50,784 bases of DNA from Mesostigma viride (GCA_009746045.1 RPFO01001335.1:1-50784), one strand, 5' to 3'; shown: positions 18,795 through 28,637, counted from the stretch's first letter. Translations and numbers: made by a program. Notes: a model not told the origin generated them from the letters alone.

Positions 18795-19074
18795 CATAAT
18801 CGTGGCTATCTGCTTCCTGGCTTTCGCTATCATGGTGATGGGACACCATGGGAAGCGCAAGTTCGCAGCCATAGTGCTAAGCGGCAGCACCCATGCCGGC
18901 AGCCTAGTGACCGACGATACGTTCGACTGTAAGTGCGGCCACGAGTGCATGAAGCCCATTAGAATATCACATCTCCAGGCATTGCGAAGCGCCTGGTTTT
19001 CGCCCGGGCGGAAGCAAGAGGACAGGAAGGCGGCGATAAAGCAGCAGCTGCACCAGGGGGGTACGACGCCATAA
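18721..19074 (+). CDS. Unassigned protein with hydrophobic segment and Cys motif
   Basis: 117 residues. After the foldback-derived start (MHIELSGLVADMAVETEGVL) comes a hydrophobic stretch (IIVAICFLAFAIMVMG), possibly transmembrane. Then FDCKCGHECMKPIRISHLQA is followed by LRSAWFSPGRKQEDRKAAIK. The Cys/His cluster followed by L..LR..F and a basic helix resembles the N-terminal part of a widespread, uncharacterised transposase-like family, also suspected at 47-50 kb. This is an impression only. It may be one exon of a gene continuing at 19080 in another frame. Confidence 0.4.
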   Translation: MHIELSGLVADMAVETEGVLWLCWDIIVAICFLAFAIMVMGHHGKRKFAAIVLSGSTHAGSLVTDDTFDCKCGHECMKPIRISHLQALRSAWFSPGRKQEDRKAAIKQQLHQGGTTP

Positions 19075-19079
19075 CCACG

Positions 19080-19262
19080 ATGTCGTCATCTACTCGTCAC
19101 AAGTTCGTTCATGGCGCTGGTTTTCGGTTCGTTCTCGACGGGGGAGTCAAGGATATGAACACAGGGTTTGTGACCCCTTTTCACTTTCGCGTTTGCGAGG
19201 CGGCCTTCAGGCACTGCCTGAAAATTAGCAACCACGTTTGGAACTCGTCGGACCACCTGTGA
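19080..19262 (+). CDS. Short unassigned exon-like ORF
   Basis: 60 residues including HKFVHGAGFRFVLDGG, TPFHFRVCEAAFRHCLKI and SNHVWNSS. The pattern F...VCEAAF...L.IS matches how the second conserved block of the same transposase-like family usually looks, where a similar Val-Cys-x-x-x-Phe block follows the N-terminal Cys module. It sits 6 bp after the previous ORF in another frame, which suggests a frameshift or an intron boundary between them. Confidence 0.35.
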   Translation: MSSSTRHKFVHGAGFRFVLDGGVKDMNTGFVTPFHFRVCEAAFRHCLKISNHVWNSSDHL

Positions 19263-19378
19263 AACTAATCACATTTGATGATGTGCTGGCGGGCCTGGGC
19301 ATCGCATTTGAGCATTACTTCGAGCAGGGCTCAACAAGCTCGATGCGCCAACTCAACCCGAAGAAGCCCTAAGCTGCG

Positions 19379-19570
19379 GTAAGACATATATTTGTGTGGA
19401 TGGCTCTTGATATCATGCTGAAATTCTAGTCTTCTCTAGGTGGACAGTTCATGTGCAGCCATACAGGTCATCCATGTGTGTTTTAACCATGTTGCATGTG
19501 CCACAGATATTATGAGCAGTATTTACTAAGTGTGCTGGAGTCGTTGTTGCATGCTTGTTGTATTTCACAG
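19379..19570 (+). other. Candidate spliceosomal intron
   Basis: A donor GTAAGA follows GCTGCG, and an acceptor TTTCACAG precedes GTTCACGCC. The 192-nt stretch is T-rich with several stops, as expected for an intron. It would join the upstream exons to the 19.6 kb coding region. Not proven. Confidence 0.35.
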
Positions 19571-19616
19571 GTTCACGCCTGCATGAACGCATCGTAGATA
19601 CTAATGATTATTCATA

Positions 19617-20708
19617 TTGCATGACTGTTCTATTGGGGACGCCGCGCTTGATGTCACAACGTGGCTGAAAGGGTGCATCCACCGCGACTTTGGCCGGTGG
19701 GTGAAATCGATGGACGCATTTCCGAAGAAGCCAGCCGCGGGCCACACCCATGGCGCGGGCGTGGGAGCGGGCGGGGGCGGGGGCGGGGGAGAAGGCGCGG
19801 GTGCGGGCGCGGGCGCCACCCAAGGCGCGCGCGCGGGCGCGGGTGCGGGCGCGGGCGCCACCCAAGGCGCGCGCGCGGGCGGGGGTGGGGGCGCAGGCGC
19901 CGGCGCGGGTGCGGGCGCGGGCGCCACCGCCGACTTGGATGATGAGCCAGCAACCGAAGCCGAGAGGGAGAGGCACCGCTCTTCGAAGGTGTTCGATCTC
20001 GAAGTGTTTTGGGGGCCGGATATGACCGTGTATGTCCGCTGGCGCCTAGCCGCATCGGAGACGTTGGTAAATGCACCGGTGAACAAGTGGCAGCCCACAG
20101 GGCCTAATGGCGAGGCTTGTGACGGGGTCATGCCCATTGGGTACACCCCGCAGGGGGATCCTGTCTATGGGTGCCTCCTCATAGAGCGTGGCAAGGCCCC
20201 CAATGGAAGTCCTGGTCTAGTGCCGCTTTTTGAATGGGACGAGGGCGGTGCCAGGAGATATACCTGCGCTAGCCTTCACAGCCTTTTTCCCGACATCGTC
20301 GCCGCTGAGAAGCAGCAGTTGCTGGACGGATGGATTGAGCAGGTGCCAAAGTCTGTGGAGGATGTGCGTGCCAACAACGAGAATCTGTTCGACATCATGG
20401 AGCACAAGCTCAAAGAGAAGCGTGAACTGCAAGCGAACAAGGCGGTACCCTTACCGCTGCGATCTGCAGGCGACCAGTCGGTTGCGCGGGCAACACGAGC
20501 ACTGAGGCTGCCCATAAAACAAGTCATCTCACACGTCGCTTGCCCTGCCCGCGAGATTCAAGCGCAGATCAACCGCGCATGTGCGCCCGCTGCGCGAGGG
20601 AGCACATCAACGGCAACGCCCGCTTTGCGCACACTGATTTCCGGCAGGCACACCTTCAAGCTAGGTGAATGGAAGCCTCATACGACGCGGCGACCTACTC
20701 GTTGTTAA
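19617..20708 (+). CDS. Unassigned protein with Gly/Ala-rich segment (first part)
   Basis: 363 residues. It opens with AALDVTTWLKGCIHRDFG, a helical start. Residues 45-105 are Gly/Ala-rich, built from GCGGGC repeats and two near-repeated GATQGARAG units. A folded-looking region follows (FDLEVFWGPDMTVYVRW; PVYGCLLIERGKAPNG; SLHSLFPDIVAAEKQQLLDG), then a charged helix (IMEHKLKEKRELQANKA). No family recognised. The last ~15 codons are probably out of frame, because the next frame takes over at 20665 with sensible sequence. One gene with a single indel, or a small intron near 20660, would explain both. Confidence 0.5.
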   Translation: MHDCSIGDAALDVTTWLKGCIHRDFGRWVKSMDAFPKKPAAGHTHGAGVGAGGGGGGGEGAGAGAGATQGARAGAGAGAGATQGARAGGGGGAGAGAGAGAGATADLDDEPATEAERERHRSSKVFDLEVFWGPDMTVYVRWRLAASETLVNAPVNKWQPTGPNGEACDGVMPIGYTPQGDPVYGCLLIERGKAPNGSPGLVPLFEWDEGGARRYTCASLHSLFPDIVAAEKQQLLDGWIEQVPKSVEDVRANNENLFDIMEHKLKEKRELQANKAVPLPLRSAGDQSVARATRALRLPIKQVISHVACPAREIQAQINRACAPAARGSTSTATPALRTLISGRHTFKLGEWKPHTTRRPTRC

Positions 20709-21636
20709 GCGGCCAGCCGTCACCTGCGGGCAGGGAATGCCGTGGGCACCACACATGCTGGTGAAGGTCCTTGATCTGGAAGGCGATCGCACGGAGCGTG
20801 ACAGCATTGTCGCCTCTCCTTACTACGCACCGTCGTGGACAGGCCAGTTTTCTAGAGTGACATTAGGTGGCGGCAGCGCAGGGATGACGGTCCCCATTTC
20901 TGATGTACACCTGCAGCACTGGACAGTGGGCGTTACGGCAGAGGTGCACCAGCCTGAGCTGATCAGTACCGGCAAACAGTCAGCTGCCACGGTGGCGGCG
21001 TTGAAAGAGCACCCGCAGATTGACTTTGAGCATTACAAGACTGCCACCGCCGCCAGGGCAGCAGCAAAGGATGACTGCAATGCCTACTTTGCCGAGCATG
21101 GAGCACGTGCGCTTATCGGGATGCGCCTGTGTGCCCTGTTTCCGGGGAAGAGGGAGCGCTTCCATGGCTGGGTCACTAAGGTTCAGGAAAGGGGAGGTCA
21201 CCTGCTCATCAAGGCGATGTGGGCTGATGGGCAGTATGAGGACTATCACGCCCTGGCGGAGGTGACGCAGTTCGTGTGCGGCTGCCTACACCCAGTCGAG
21301 GCATTTGGCCGCGCTCGCTTCTTTCCACAGGAGGCTGGCACCGTGAACGCAGGTGATGGCACCCACATGGACGATGCCGTCCCTGCTGTGCACAGTGACA
21401 GTGAAGGCGGGGAGGAGGAGGAAGAGGGAGAGGAAGAGGGGGAGGAAGAGGGGGAGGAAGAGGGGGAGGAAGAGGGGGAGGAAGAGGGGGAGGAAGTGGG
21501 GGAGGAAGAGGGGGAGGAGGAGGGGGAGGGAGAGGGGGACGGAGAAAGGGAGGGGAAGGGGGAGGAGGAAGAGGGAGAGGGAGAGGGAGAGGGAGAGGAG
21601 GATGCGGAATGGGAGCCGGGGATGACTGGTAGATGA
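20665..21636 (+). CDS. Continuation with Tudor/BAH-like segments and acidic tail
   Basis: About 320 codons, with no ATG at its start, as expected for a continuation. GDLLVVKRPAVTCG to HLQHWTVGVTAEV reads like a beta-rich BAH-type module. LIGMRLCALFPGKRERFHGW, followed by AMWADGQYEDYHALAEV, has the G-x-V plus DGxxExx pattern of Tudor-like domains. The last ~75 residues are almost only Glu and Gly (GGGGAGGAAGA-type DNA repeat), giving a strongly acidic tail ending EWEPGMTGR. Acidic tails of this kind occur in chromatin proteins, so a chromatin-associated role is possible but inferred. Domain calls are by eye. Confidence 0.45.
   Translation: MNGSLIRRGDLLVVKRPAVTCGQGMPWAPHMLVKVLDLEGDRTERDSIVASPYYAPSWTGQFSRVTLGGGSAGMTVPISDVHLQHWTVGVTAEVHQPELISTGKQSAATVAALKEHPQIDFEHYKTATAARAAAKDDCNAYFAEHGARALIGMRLCALFPGKRERFHGWVTKVQERGGHLLIKAMWADGQYEDYHALAEVTQFVCGCLHPVEAFGRARFFPQEAGTVNAGDGTHMDDAVPAVHSDSEGGEEEEEGEEEGEEEGEEEGEEEGEEEGEEVGEEEGEEEGEGEGDGEREGKGEEEEGEGEGEGEEDAEWEPGMTGR
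21408..21605. repeat. GGGGAGGAAGA-type purine repeat inside the acidic tail
   Basis: Near-perfect 12-bp units (GAGGAAGAGGGG) on the plus strand encoding EEEG. The minus strand gives pseudo-ORFs of Pro/Leu/Ser runs. Confidence 0.9.
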
Positions 21637-22076
21637 GACGGTGCCATCTACCGGCGCATGGAATGAAGTGGTACACAAGTTTACTCATGGTTATCGGCAA
21701 GTAGAGCATGCACGCCTGGCCTAGTTGCATTTAAATCAATGAGTTGAGTTTGGAGAGGCTGCATTTTGCTTGGATGAAGAATGTGTTAGCATGGCCAAAC
21801 TTTTATGGCTTGTAGCCAAATCCTCTTGGGGTATGCAGTGTACTAGCGGTGTGCAATTGCGAGGATTCCTGTCTTGTAGCGATGTGGCCTCTCACCCTGC
21901 AGCCTGGTAGATGTGTTGGCATGCAGCCACCCATCATTGGTCATCCGATCTGGTGTGATTTGCATTTGCACACCTTGTAATGTTGGCCATGTAATGTTGG
22001 CCATGATTTAATATTGTCTTGTTATTTCTAATGTGTATATGCGAAAAGAGGCATATGTAATATGCTCATATATAGT
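21637..22076. other. 3' flank without gene
   Basis: Likely the 3' untranslated or downstream region of the preceding gene. It contains a small tandem duplication, TAATGTTGGCCATG, near 21980. Nothing else recognised. Confidence 0.4.
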
Positions 22077-22700
22077 GCTAGCAAATGTCACTACCTTTAC
22101 CTATGCCTGACCTTACAAGTTGAGGATGGTCTAATGTAGTGGCAAACAGGTTATTTACAACAATTCACAGTTTTCTGACATAGTTTGAGGCAACTATACT
22201 TACCAAAATGCTTGAAAAAGGCAAAATTTGCACCATTTATGCTAGCAAACGTCACTATTTTGAGATCAAACTGGGCCCAAACTTGGCCCATGGTCTAATC
22301 TAGTGATGTTCAGGTTGCTTCCAACATTTCATAGCTTTATGACGTAGTTTGATATTGTTTAGTAGCTTACACTGAGCAAAATGCTTGAAAATGGCAAAAA
22401 ATGCAGTAGTTATGCTAGCAAACGTCACTATTTTGAGTTCAGATTGACCCCAAACTTTGTGCATGGTCTATTCTAGTGGTAATTAGATTGCTTGCAAATA
22501 TCCATGATGGTTTGACGTGATTTAGTACTGTTTCCTATTTATTACTATTAATTTAATTTAAAATGACAAAAATGTACCTTTATTGCTAGCACATGTCACC
22601 AAGATGACGTCCGATCGATACCAAACTTTGTACGAGGTCTATTTTGGTTGCAAACATCATGCATGACAATTTTCAGCATAAAAAGACAAACTTCGGTACG
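22077..22700. repeat. Degenerate ~170-bp tandem repeat, about 3.6 units
   Basis: Units start with GCTAGCAAA(C/T)GTCACT at 22077, 22241, 22414 and 22585 (spacings 164, 173 and 171). Each also carries a CAAACTT...CATGGTCTA(A/T)TCTAGTG segment, a GTTTGA(T)(A/G)..GTTTAG segment and AATGCTTGAAAA.GGCAAAA. The unit is A+T-rich, unlike its surroundings. The monomer length is in the range of nucleosome-sized satellites. Confidence 0.8.
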
Positions 22701-22732
22701 AAGTACATTTTGCGTGCTGGAGTACATTCTTA

Positions 22733-23122
22733 ATGGCTGGTAGGGTATGGACAACATCGTCGCTAAGCTCCGCACCCCATGCAGCCTGGCCTGCGCAGCC
22801 GACAGCCACATCGGCTCCTTCCCTCTGCAAGGATGACATCCGAGCAGTGCTGGAGGAGCACGTGACCTGGCCGTTGGCCGAGAAGCTGACCTCGCTGAAC
22901 ACGACGCTCAACACGGTGGAGGCCCGGGTCTCCAATGTGGAAACCAAGGTCGTCCACAAGCTCCAGTTCACGGCGCTGCACACCGCGGCGCAGGCATCTG
23001 AGACGCACACTGCACTTGTCTCTCGCCTAAACCAGGTGGAGGGCAAGTGCGGCGTGCTCATGAAGAAGCTTGAAGCCATCACTGCCCACACCGAGGCCCT
23101 GGCCTCACAGGTCCTAAACTGA
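22733..23122 (+). CDS. LINE-ORF1-like coiled-coil protein (fuller copy)
   Basis: 129 residues with a long run of heptad-like Leu/Val spacing (WPLAEKLTSLNTTLNTVEAR, VSNVETKVVHKLQFTALHTA, LNQVEGKCGVLMKKLEAI, HTEALASQVLN). It is the uninterrupted counterpart of 399-580 plus 9051-9200 and shows the empty Gypsy-1 target site near 22920-22935. With the following ORF at 23368 and the LINE-like 3' end it resembles ORF1 of an L1-type element: coiled coil first, RNA-binding part later. No CCHC knuckle is seen. Confidence 0.5.
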   Translation: MAGRVWTTSSLSSAPHAAWPAQPTATSAPSLCKDDIRAVLEEHVTWPLAEKLTSLNTTLNTVEARVSNVETKVVHKLQFTALHTAAQASETHTALVSRLNQVEGKCGVLMKKLEAITAHTEALASQVLN

Positions 23123-23367
23123 TAGCGGAGCAGACGGCCACCATCGCATCCCAGCCACCCCGGCAGGATGCTGGCGACCACCCGCCCCTCTCCTTAATGC
23201 GGACCTGCTGCGGACAGCGACTGCCTCAACTACCGACGGCATGCATCGCTACGAAACTCCAGGAGCTGGAATCTGACCTTCGCCAGGCACAACAACGGGA
23301 GGCCGCCGACCGCGCCCGCCGCGACCGGTCAGGTGGTGCTGCGTTGATTCCCCCAGTCTGAAGCCAG

Positions 23368-23739
23368 GTGAGACGTCAACCACCCTTGCCGACGAGCTTA
23401 ACACGGGACCAGCTCCTTACCCTCATGGGCCTGGTAGGTGAGGTAGAACTGCGTGGGTGCCACCGCCTTCCCCACTCACGGGACAAGACGGCTCCCCCAC
23501 CAGTCCTGCTCACCTCCCCCTCCTGTGAGGACAAGCAGCGGTTCCTTTCTCGTCGCAAGAGGTTGCACGACCTCACCTGGACGCTGGACAACGACCCCCG
23601 CCCAGCAGCAGCAGCGACGCAACCTGTGGCCGGAACACCTCCACCACAAGCAGGACCCCCAGAAGCCCAAGGTGTACTGGAGGGGCGGGGACCTGATGAT
23701 CAACCACAAGATGTGGACGCCCCCTGCGGGCTAGAATAG
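23368..23739 (+). pseudogene. LINE-ORF1-like C-terminal part
   Basis: 123 residues with LTRDQLLTLMGLVGEVELRG and SPSCEDKQRFLSRRKRLHDL. The second segment resembles the RNA-binding portion of plant/algal LINE ORF1 proteins, where a segment of the type F.s...r....r+..L occurs. It ends in a Pro/Gly-rich tail. It lies 245 bp after the coiled-coil ORF in another frame, so the original ORF1 is broken or partly deleted. No RT or endonuclease follows, so this is an internally deleted element. Confidence 0.4.
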
Positions 23740-24108
23740 CTTGTAAATAGCCCTAGCTTGTATCCATTGGTAGTCACTGGGCCGCCATGGCAGCCATGCC
23801 AAGAATGTTTGCCTAGCTGTGCCGGCCATACCTAGCCACGTGCACCGCCTACACACGGTACACAACCAGCCATACCCTTAGCTTAGTCCTTGTACAGCCA
23901 TGCTACGTCCTGTACATTGGCTATGCTCAGATTACTTGCCCACGCCCCTTGTTAATTATGATATGCTCACATGGGTCTTATTGCACCCACAGATCTTGCC
24001 GGATCGTTAATCGGGTCTGATTGCAGCTGTGGCATGCCTCTGGCATGATGAAGGAGAAAGGGGGTCTCTGCCCTTTCTTCCTGTTGTGCACTAAGTAAGT
24101 AAGTAAGT
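23740..24108 (+). mobile_element. LINE 3' untranslated region with (TAAG)n tail
   Basis: Downstream of the ORF1-like parts the sequence ends in CTGCCCTTTCTTCCTGTTGTGC, then ACTAAGTAAGTAAGTAAGT. A short tandem tail of this kind is typical of the 3' end of many algal and plant non-LTR elements. The right border of the element is therefore at about 24108. Confidence 0.55.
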
Positions 24109-24985
24109 ACTTGCGTGTCATGCGCAAAGGCATGCCACGGAGTACTATGCTAATCTCATTAGAAAAATAATTACACAAAAGTTTAAACAAATAGTTGTGC
24201 ACACAGAGGGATTAAAAGCACTTCGGTGCTCCGTGACTCCCCAACGGGAGAACGACTTTAATTAATTAATTAATAATTACGTGGGCGGCCGGGTATAAGT
24301 GAGCGCTGTGTGGCGTGCACGCCGGGCAAGGCTAACCTTTGGGCCTTGGGGCTTCAGGGGCCGTGGGGGGGTGGCGTGCGGGACTGCGGGACTGAGGGCG
24401 CGGCGCGGCGGGCAAACGGGTGGCGTACCCGGCGCGCGCATTAACTTTGGTTGACCAGCGAATCTGTTATCGCTCGTAACATTGTGCGGAACCTTAGAAG
24501 CCGAGTGGCAAAAGGTTTCCGCACAACATTATCCTGCATGACTAAAACCTAGCCTCTTGCATGGGCGAAGACGAATCACTAGGCTCGGAACACCCGCAAA
24601 TATGAATATGAATAGTATGAGCGCAAGTGGCGCTGATATGGATATCTATCTGTACTCGATCCGCGTGCGCATGATAGACAAGGAGAAATGGGCTGCCGTC
24701 TGCGATAAGTGACCTTCCTTGGGGGCATTCTCCTGTTTTCTCCCCTTGCACGGGCCCCGCGGCCCATGGCTAGAATGCAGGGTAGGAGTCCGCAGGTGCA
24801 GGTTATAATTGCCCCTGAGGATAGCCGCTACACTAACACCTCGTCTGCCACTACAGTAGAGGACAGCTATCAGATGAGGATTATATCCCCCTCTAGTGAC
24901 TATGAGGTTGGGGCATGATGCAGACGATATTTGTAACTTTTGTGTACTTATTTTTTTTTCCTGATGAGATTAGCGAAGTATACTC
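24109..24985. other. Flank without gene between LINE and Gypsy-2
   Basis: Contains an AATT/ATTA run near 24260, a G-rich stretch near 24360-24430, the small hairpin at 24478-24530 and a 69-codon frame at 24709-24918 with no recognisable feature. The join to Gypsy-2 is at about 24986. Confidence 0.4.
24478..24530. repeat. Small inverted repeat (hairpin)
   Basis: Arms AACATTGTGCGGAACCTT and AAGGTTTCCGCACAACATT, 16-nt loop, with one indel and a small mismatch. It could be a MITE-like remnant or a transcript hairpin. Confidence 0.7.
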
Positions 24986-25644
24986 CGTGGCATGTCGATG
25001 ACCGTGAAGCACGTAGCCCCTTGGACGCGGTTGAAGATGTCGTCGATCCTCGGCAGGGGATACTTGGACTTGACTGCGATGGCGTTTAGCTTCCGGTAGT
25101 CAGTCACCAGCCGCCACTTGCCCCCTGGCTTGGGGACGAGCAGCACGCCTGCGGAGAAGGGACTGTTGCTGGGCTCAATGAGCCCAGCATCGAGCAGCGA
25201 AATGAGAATCTTCTTGAGCTCCAGCAGCTCGACCGGACCCATGCGGTACATGGAGGACGCTGTAGGCCCGGAACCCTCCTGTACCTGGATACGGTGTAGC
25301 ACCGAACGATGGGGAGGGAACTGGGGTGTGCGGTCCGCGAAGAGAGTGGCGCGCTTCTCCAAGACGGCATTGAACCGCGCCAGCTCGCCGGGGGTGAAGC
25401 CGACGCCGATCTCGTTGAGCATGGCCTGAGTGCTATCCAGGTCGTTGCGGTACATCGTGTATTCCTTGCCCTTCCGAAGTTGGCGTGCCAACGTCTTGCT
25501 ACTCATCAGGATCTGAGACGCTGGTCGAGGCCCGTCCGCCGAGCGCTCGTGTGTAATGTTATGTACCTCGGCGGCCTCTGCCCTGTACTCACTGTCGGGG
25601 CACCAAAAGGATCCATCCGGAAACCAAACCACTCGTCGGCGCAC
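24986..25644 (-). pseudogene. Gypsy-2 end of protease and N-terminal reverse transcriptase (truncated)
   Basis: The open frame begins with the post-protease segment RRRVVWFPDGSFWCPDSEY. RT fingers follow: SSMYRMGPVELLELKKIL, VLLVPKPGGKWRLVTDYRKL, and SKYPLPRIDDIFNRVQG. The sequence is lost after FTVIDM, at the first catalytic Asp, where the element is truncated; the last codons up to 24970 are flank. The RT therefore lacks its catalytic palm. Confidence 0.88.
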
Positions 25645-25652
25645 ACTGATGT

Positions 25653-26408
25653 CTACATCCTGCTTAATTGTCCAACCAGTCTAGCCCGATGATGATGTCC
25701 GCGGCTCCCAGCGGCGCGATAGTCGCCGCCAAGTCGACCTTGCAGCACACCCTTGATATCCACCAGGCCGGGCGACCTGTGTTGGCGACCGTCCGAATAG
25801 GTCACATGCACGGCTGTGGTGTGCGGGGGAGGGGTCAGACCCAGCCGGCGTACCAGGGCCTCGTTGATGAAGGACGTGGAGGCGCCGGTGTCGACCAAAA
25901 ACTTCACGTCCATGACCGTTTTCTCTTTCAAATACGGGTCAAGGACGGTGGGAGGGACAAGCAAACCCCCACTGAAAAGAAACAAATGTCGTGGCCTTCC
26001 GTGAGACACGCGCGCCGGTTGGGTGGCCGCATCTGAGCCGGAAGCCACGTGATTGACGTCTACCTCTATTCTAGCCGACTCCGCGTCAGGGCGACTATCT
26101 GATCTATCTACCCTATCATCTACCCTATCCTCTACCCCGGGGCCCAACCCCACGGGTAAGGCTACTACTCCCGACGAGCGGTGGGACGGGAGGCCGCCTC
26201 GCCCGACCGCCCGCCCTCTTCCCCCCCTCCTCCTCTTCGTCAGCCTCCTCCTCATCATCATACTCGTACCCAGCCACTGCTTGCGTCTGGCCGGAAGAGG
26301 AGGATTGCCGCCGAGCCTCGATCTCGTTAACCGCGCACAACACACCCTTGGTAGAGTTGGTCGCGGGCGGTCGCGGCTGCTCGTACTGGGTCGGGAATTG
26401 CCTGGCAT
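25653..26408 (-). pseudogene. Gypsy-2 aspartic protease region
   Basis: 251-codon frame. The first ~130 residues are Arg-rich and partly out of frame compared with Gypsy-3. The protease begins around RHLFLFSGGLLVPP and has the active site FLVDTGASTSFINEALVRRL. It follows Gypsy-3 closely to GVLQG, then shifts frame near 25730, so the ILG motif (IIIGVDWLD in Gypsy-3) lies in another frame. Its 5' side is cut by Copia-2 at 26448. Confidence 0.85.
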
Positions 26409-26443
26409 GCTGCAGACGAGCCGCCCGCGTTGTGGGGCTTGTC

Positions 26444-26448
26444 CCGAG
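26444..26448. repeat. Target-site duplication of Copia-2 (CCGAG), left copy
   Basis: CCGAG at 26444-26448 and again at 33910-33914. The empty site is visible in Gypsy-3 near 44405 (minus sense ATCCCGAGGACCGG), where CCGAG occurs once. Confidence 0.93.
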
Positions 26449-26827
26449 AGTTAGTCTAAGTCTCCCGCCTGTAGCCTAAGTGGACACGTGCCAGCACCGC
26501 CGGCGCCCAATTGGGTACTGGGACGGTGCTGGACTAGAGCAGTCGTGGCATGGACACGTGGCTATACTCAGTATGTGATGAGCCGGTACCTCAGTACCGG
26601 GACTGTAGTTGTCATGTTAGGACTGACTAGATCAGGTTGTAACTGATAGGCTAGTCCGTCCAGGATCAGTAAGTTAGTTTAACTTACGCAAAGTCTGGCC
26701 AGCCATCGTTGACGGCTGGCCAGCAGTATATGTGCCATTCTATCCTAATGCCAAGGTGTCTCGTCGTTCACGCACACTCTCGCCATTTGGCAGTGCCCAA
26801 GCATTCCAAGCTTCGTGTTGCATAACT
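26449..26827 (+). repeat. Copia-2 5' LTR
   Basis: 379 bp from AGTTAGTCTAAG to GTTGCATAACT. It differs from the 3' LTR by GGCTATACTC against GGCTGTACTC and by one missing C in ATAGG(C)TAGTCC. The segment GGCCAGCCATCG...CGACGGCTGGCC forms a perfect hairpin near 26697-26723. Confidence 0.95.
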
Positions 26828-26934
26828 TGCATTAAAAACTCCAAAAACAATACACACGACAGGACGACGAGCGTTCATTTCGCGAACAAAACAACCTATT
26901 CCATTTTTCTACCTCCAGTTTTTTTTTTGAAAAA

Positions 26935-27924
26935 ATGGCGAACCCAAATGCTAACAAGGGCAAGGCTCCAATGCGCCCAAGGAGCCGGTCCAGCACTCCC
27001 ACGTCCTCATCGTCGGGGACGTCCGACTCGGAGCTTGCCGCCCAGGCAGAGATTGAGCGGGCGGCGAGGAGCTTCAATCAGTCTATGGAGGCTGACCCGT
27101 CGACGTCGGAAACGTCTTCATCGGGCCACTTGTCCGATGGTTCGTACAGCAGCGTGGTGCTGCGAGTGCCCCTGTATCCGCAGGGGAGGGGATCCACGCC
27201 TGTGGTCAACAGGCCGAGGGGTCCTCCTTACGCCCCGACAGCTGCAGCGGCGGGGACTGGACCTTCGGCACCTCCTGCAGAGGAGGAGTCCATGGAGCTG
27301 TATGGGCTCCAGCCTGGTTCCTCAGCCGAGGAGCAGGACGACGCACGCTCGCGACAGGTGGCTGCAGACGAAGGCTTCGCCAGGGCGATGGCTGAGCGCG
27401 AGGAGAGGGAGTTTCGGCGCGCGGACACGCACGCTCGTGCTCGCGCCCAGCAGAGGGCGGATGCTGAGAACGTGCGCCGGGCGTTGTTTCGCAGCGATGT
27501 GGCTTCTGGCGAGGAGCAGTTTGAGGTGATGCGTCGGGGGGACCTCGCATGTTTTAAGAGCCTGCGTCGGTCTCGTGAGCCGACGGTACACTTAGGTGTA
27601 CATCAGGAGTCGGAGTACTCTTTGACAGGTCCGTCGGGGGCATCTGCTGAGGACGAGATCCTCATGACCCCAGCAATGACGGCGCGGGAGCGTGAGGCGC
27701 AGAAGCGCATGGCGACGTTCACGCCGACAAGCAGCGTCGGCAGGCGCGGAGGGCCGCGGCAGAGGCCAAGAAGGAGCGCGAGCAGGCGGAGCGGAGAGGC
27801 AAATCGCGCTGGCGGAGCGCATCAAGCTCAAAATGTCGATCACCCAGGTGCGCCGGGACCGGATGGTCCGCGAACTCAGGGTATGGAAAAAGGCGCAGGC
27901 GATGAAGCTGCAGCGCATGGCTGA
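26935..27924 (+). pseudogene. Copia-2 5' ORF (gag N-terminal region, part a)
   Basis: 329-codon frame starting AAAAAATGGCGAACCC. It is Ser/Pro-rich (SRSSTPTSSSSGTSDSEL) then charged. From about 27740 the residues become low-complexity Arg/Gly, because the reading frame moves to the one at 27692-28021, which carries a natural-looking coiled coil (ALAERIKLKMSITQVRRDRM and RELRVWKKAQAMKLQRM). The function of this N-terminal extension is unknown. Copia-1 gag has no equivalent of this size. Confidence 0.5.
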
Positions 27925-28136
27925 GATGGAGGCGCCTGGCAGGCCGGAGGCGCAGGAGCGTTACAGACGCTCGCTGGCACGGTGGGAAGCCAATGTGGGA
28001 GGATGGAGGAGCGCATCCTGAAGCAGCGACGACGCATGCTCAAGCATGCACGTAAGACAGCGGTGAGGGGACCGCTTGGTGAAGCGGTGAGAGCGAGTTT
28101 GGCCTTGGGCCGGATGAGGATGTTTCTGCAAGCCAA

Positions 28137-28637
28137 ATGTTTTATTATTTGTCGCAGCCCAAGAAGACCATCACCAACCGTGATGGCACTGCCGCACGCA
28201 CGCGTGTTTACAGGCAGCCTGGTGAAGCCGGACCGTCTAACCTGTCCAACAGGGAGGACCTCATCGATCAGCTTCAGCTGGCGCAAGCCATGCTGGAAGC
28301 AGATAACCCGCTGTCTCCAGGCGAGCAGGCGACGTTGGCCGACACGGTGGCAAGGCTAGTGGCATCGCTGAAGCCGGCCAAGCGCAGGGCGCAGGCAGAG
28401 GCATGCGCACCTCAGCCAAAGCGGAGGAGGGACGAGGGGGCGGATGACGGGGAGAGGGGGGCAACCAGGGCGGGGCAGGACACGGCACGCAGGAGTCTGC
28501 ACCAACACGGCACGAGGGCGGGGAGCGGCAGCAGCAGCAGCAGCAGCAGCAACCGCCAACTGCAGGAACGACCACAACCTCCAACATGGCCTTGCATAGG
28601 CCCAGGTTTGATCCAAAAAAGAAAGAGGACAAGCTAG
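28137..28637 (+). pseudogene. Copia-2 gag region, part b
   Basis: 166-codon frame. FYYLSQPKKTITNRDGTAAR and LIDQLQLAQAMLEADNPLSP look like real coding. It then runs into Arg/Gln/Ser-rich sequence (AGC repeats near 28530). From 28586 the frame 28586-29014 takes over. Part b therefore bridges two one-base shifts in one original gag. Confidence 0.45.

Noticed and set aside
21209-21730. Pro- and Leu-rich minus-strand ORFs
   Set aside because: Antisense of the acidic-tail repeat of the plus-strand gene.
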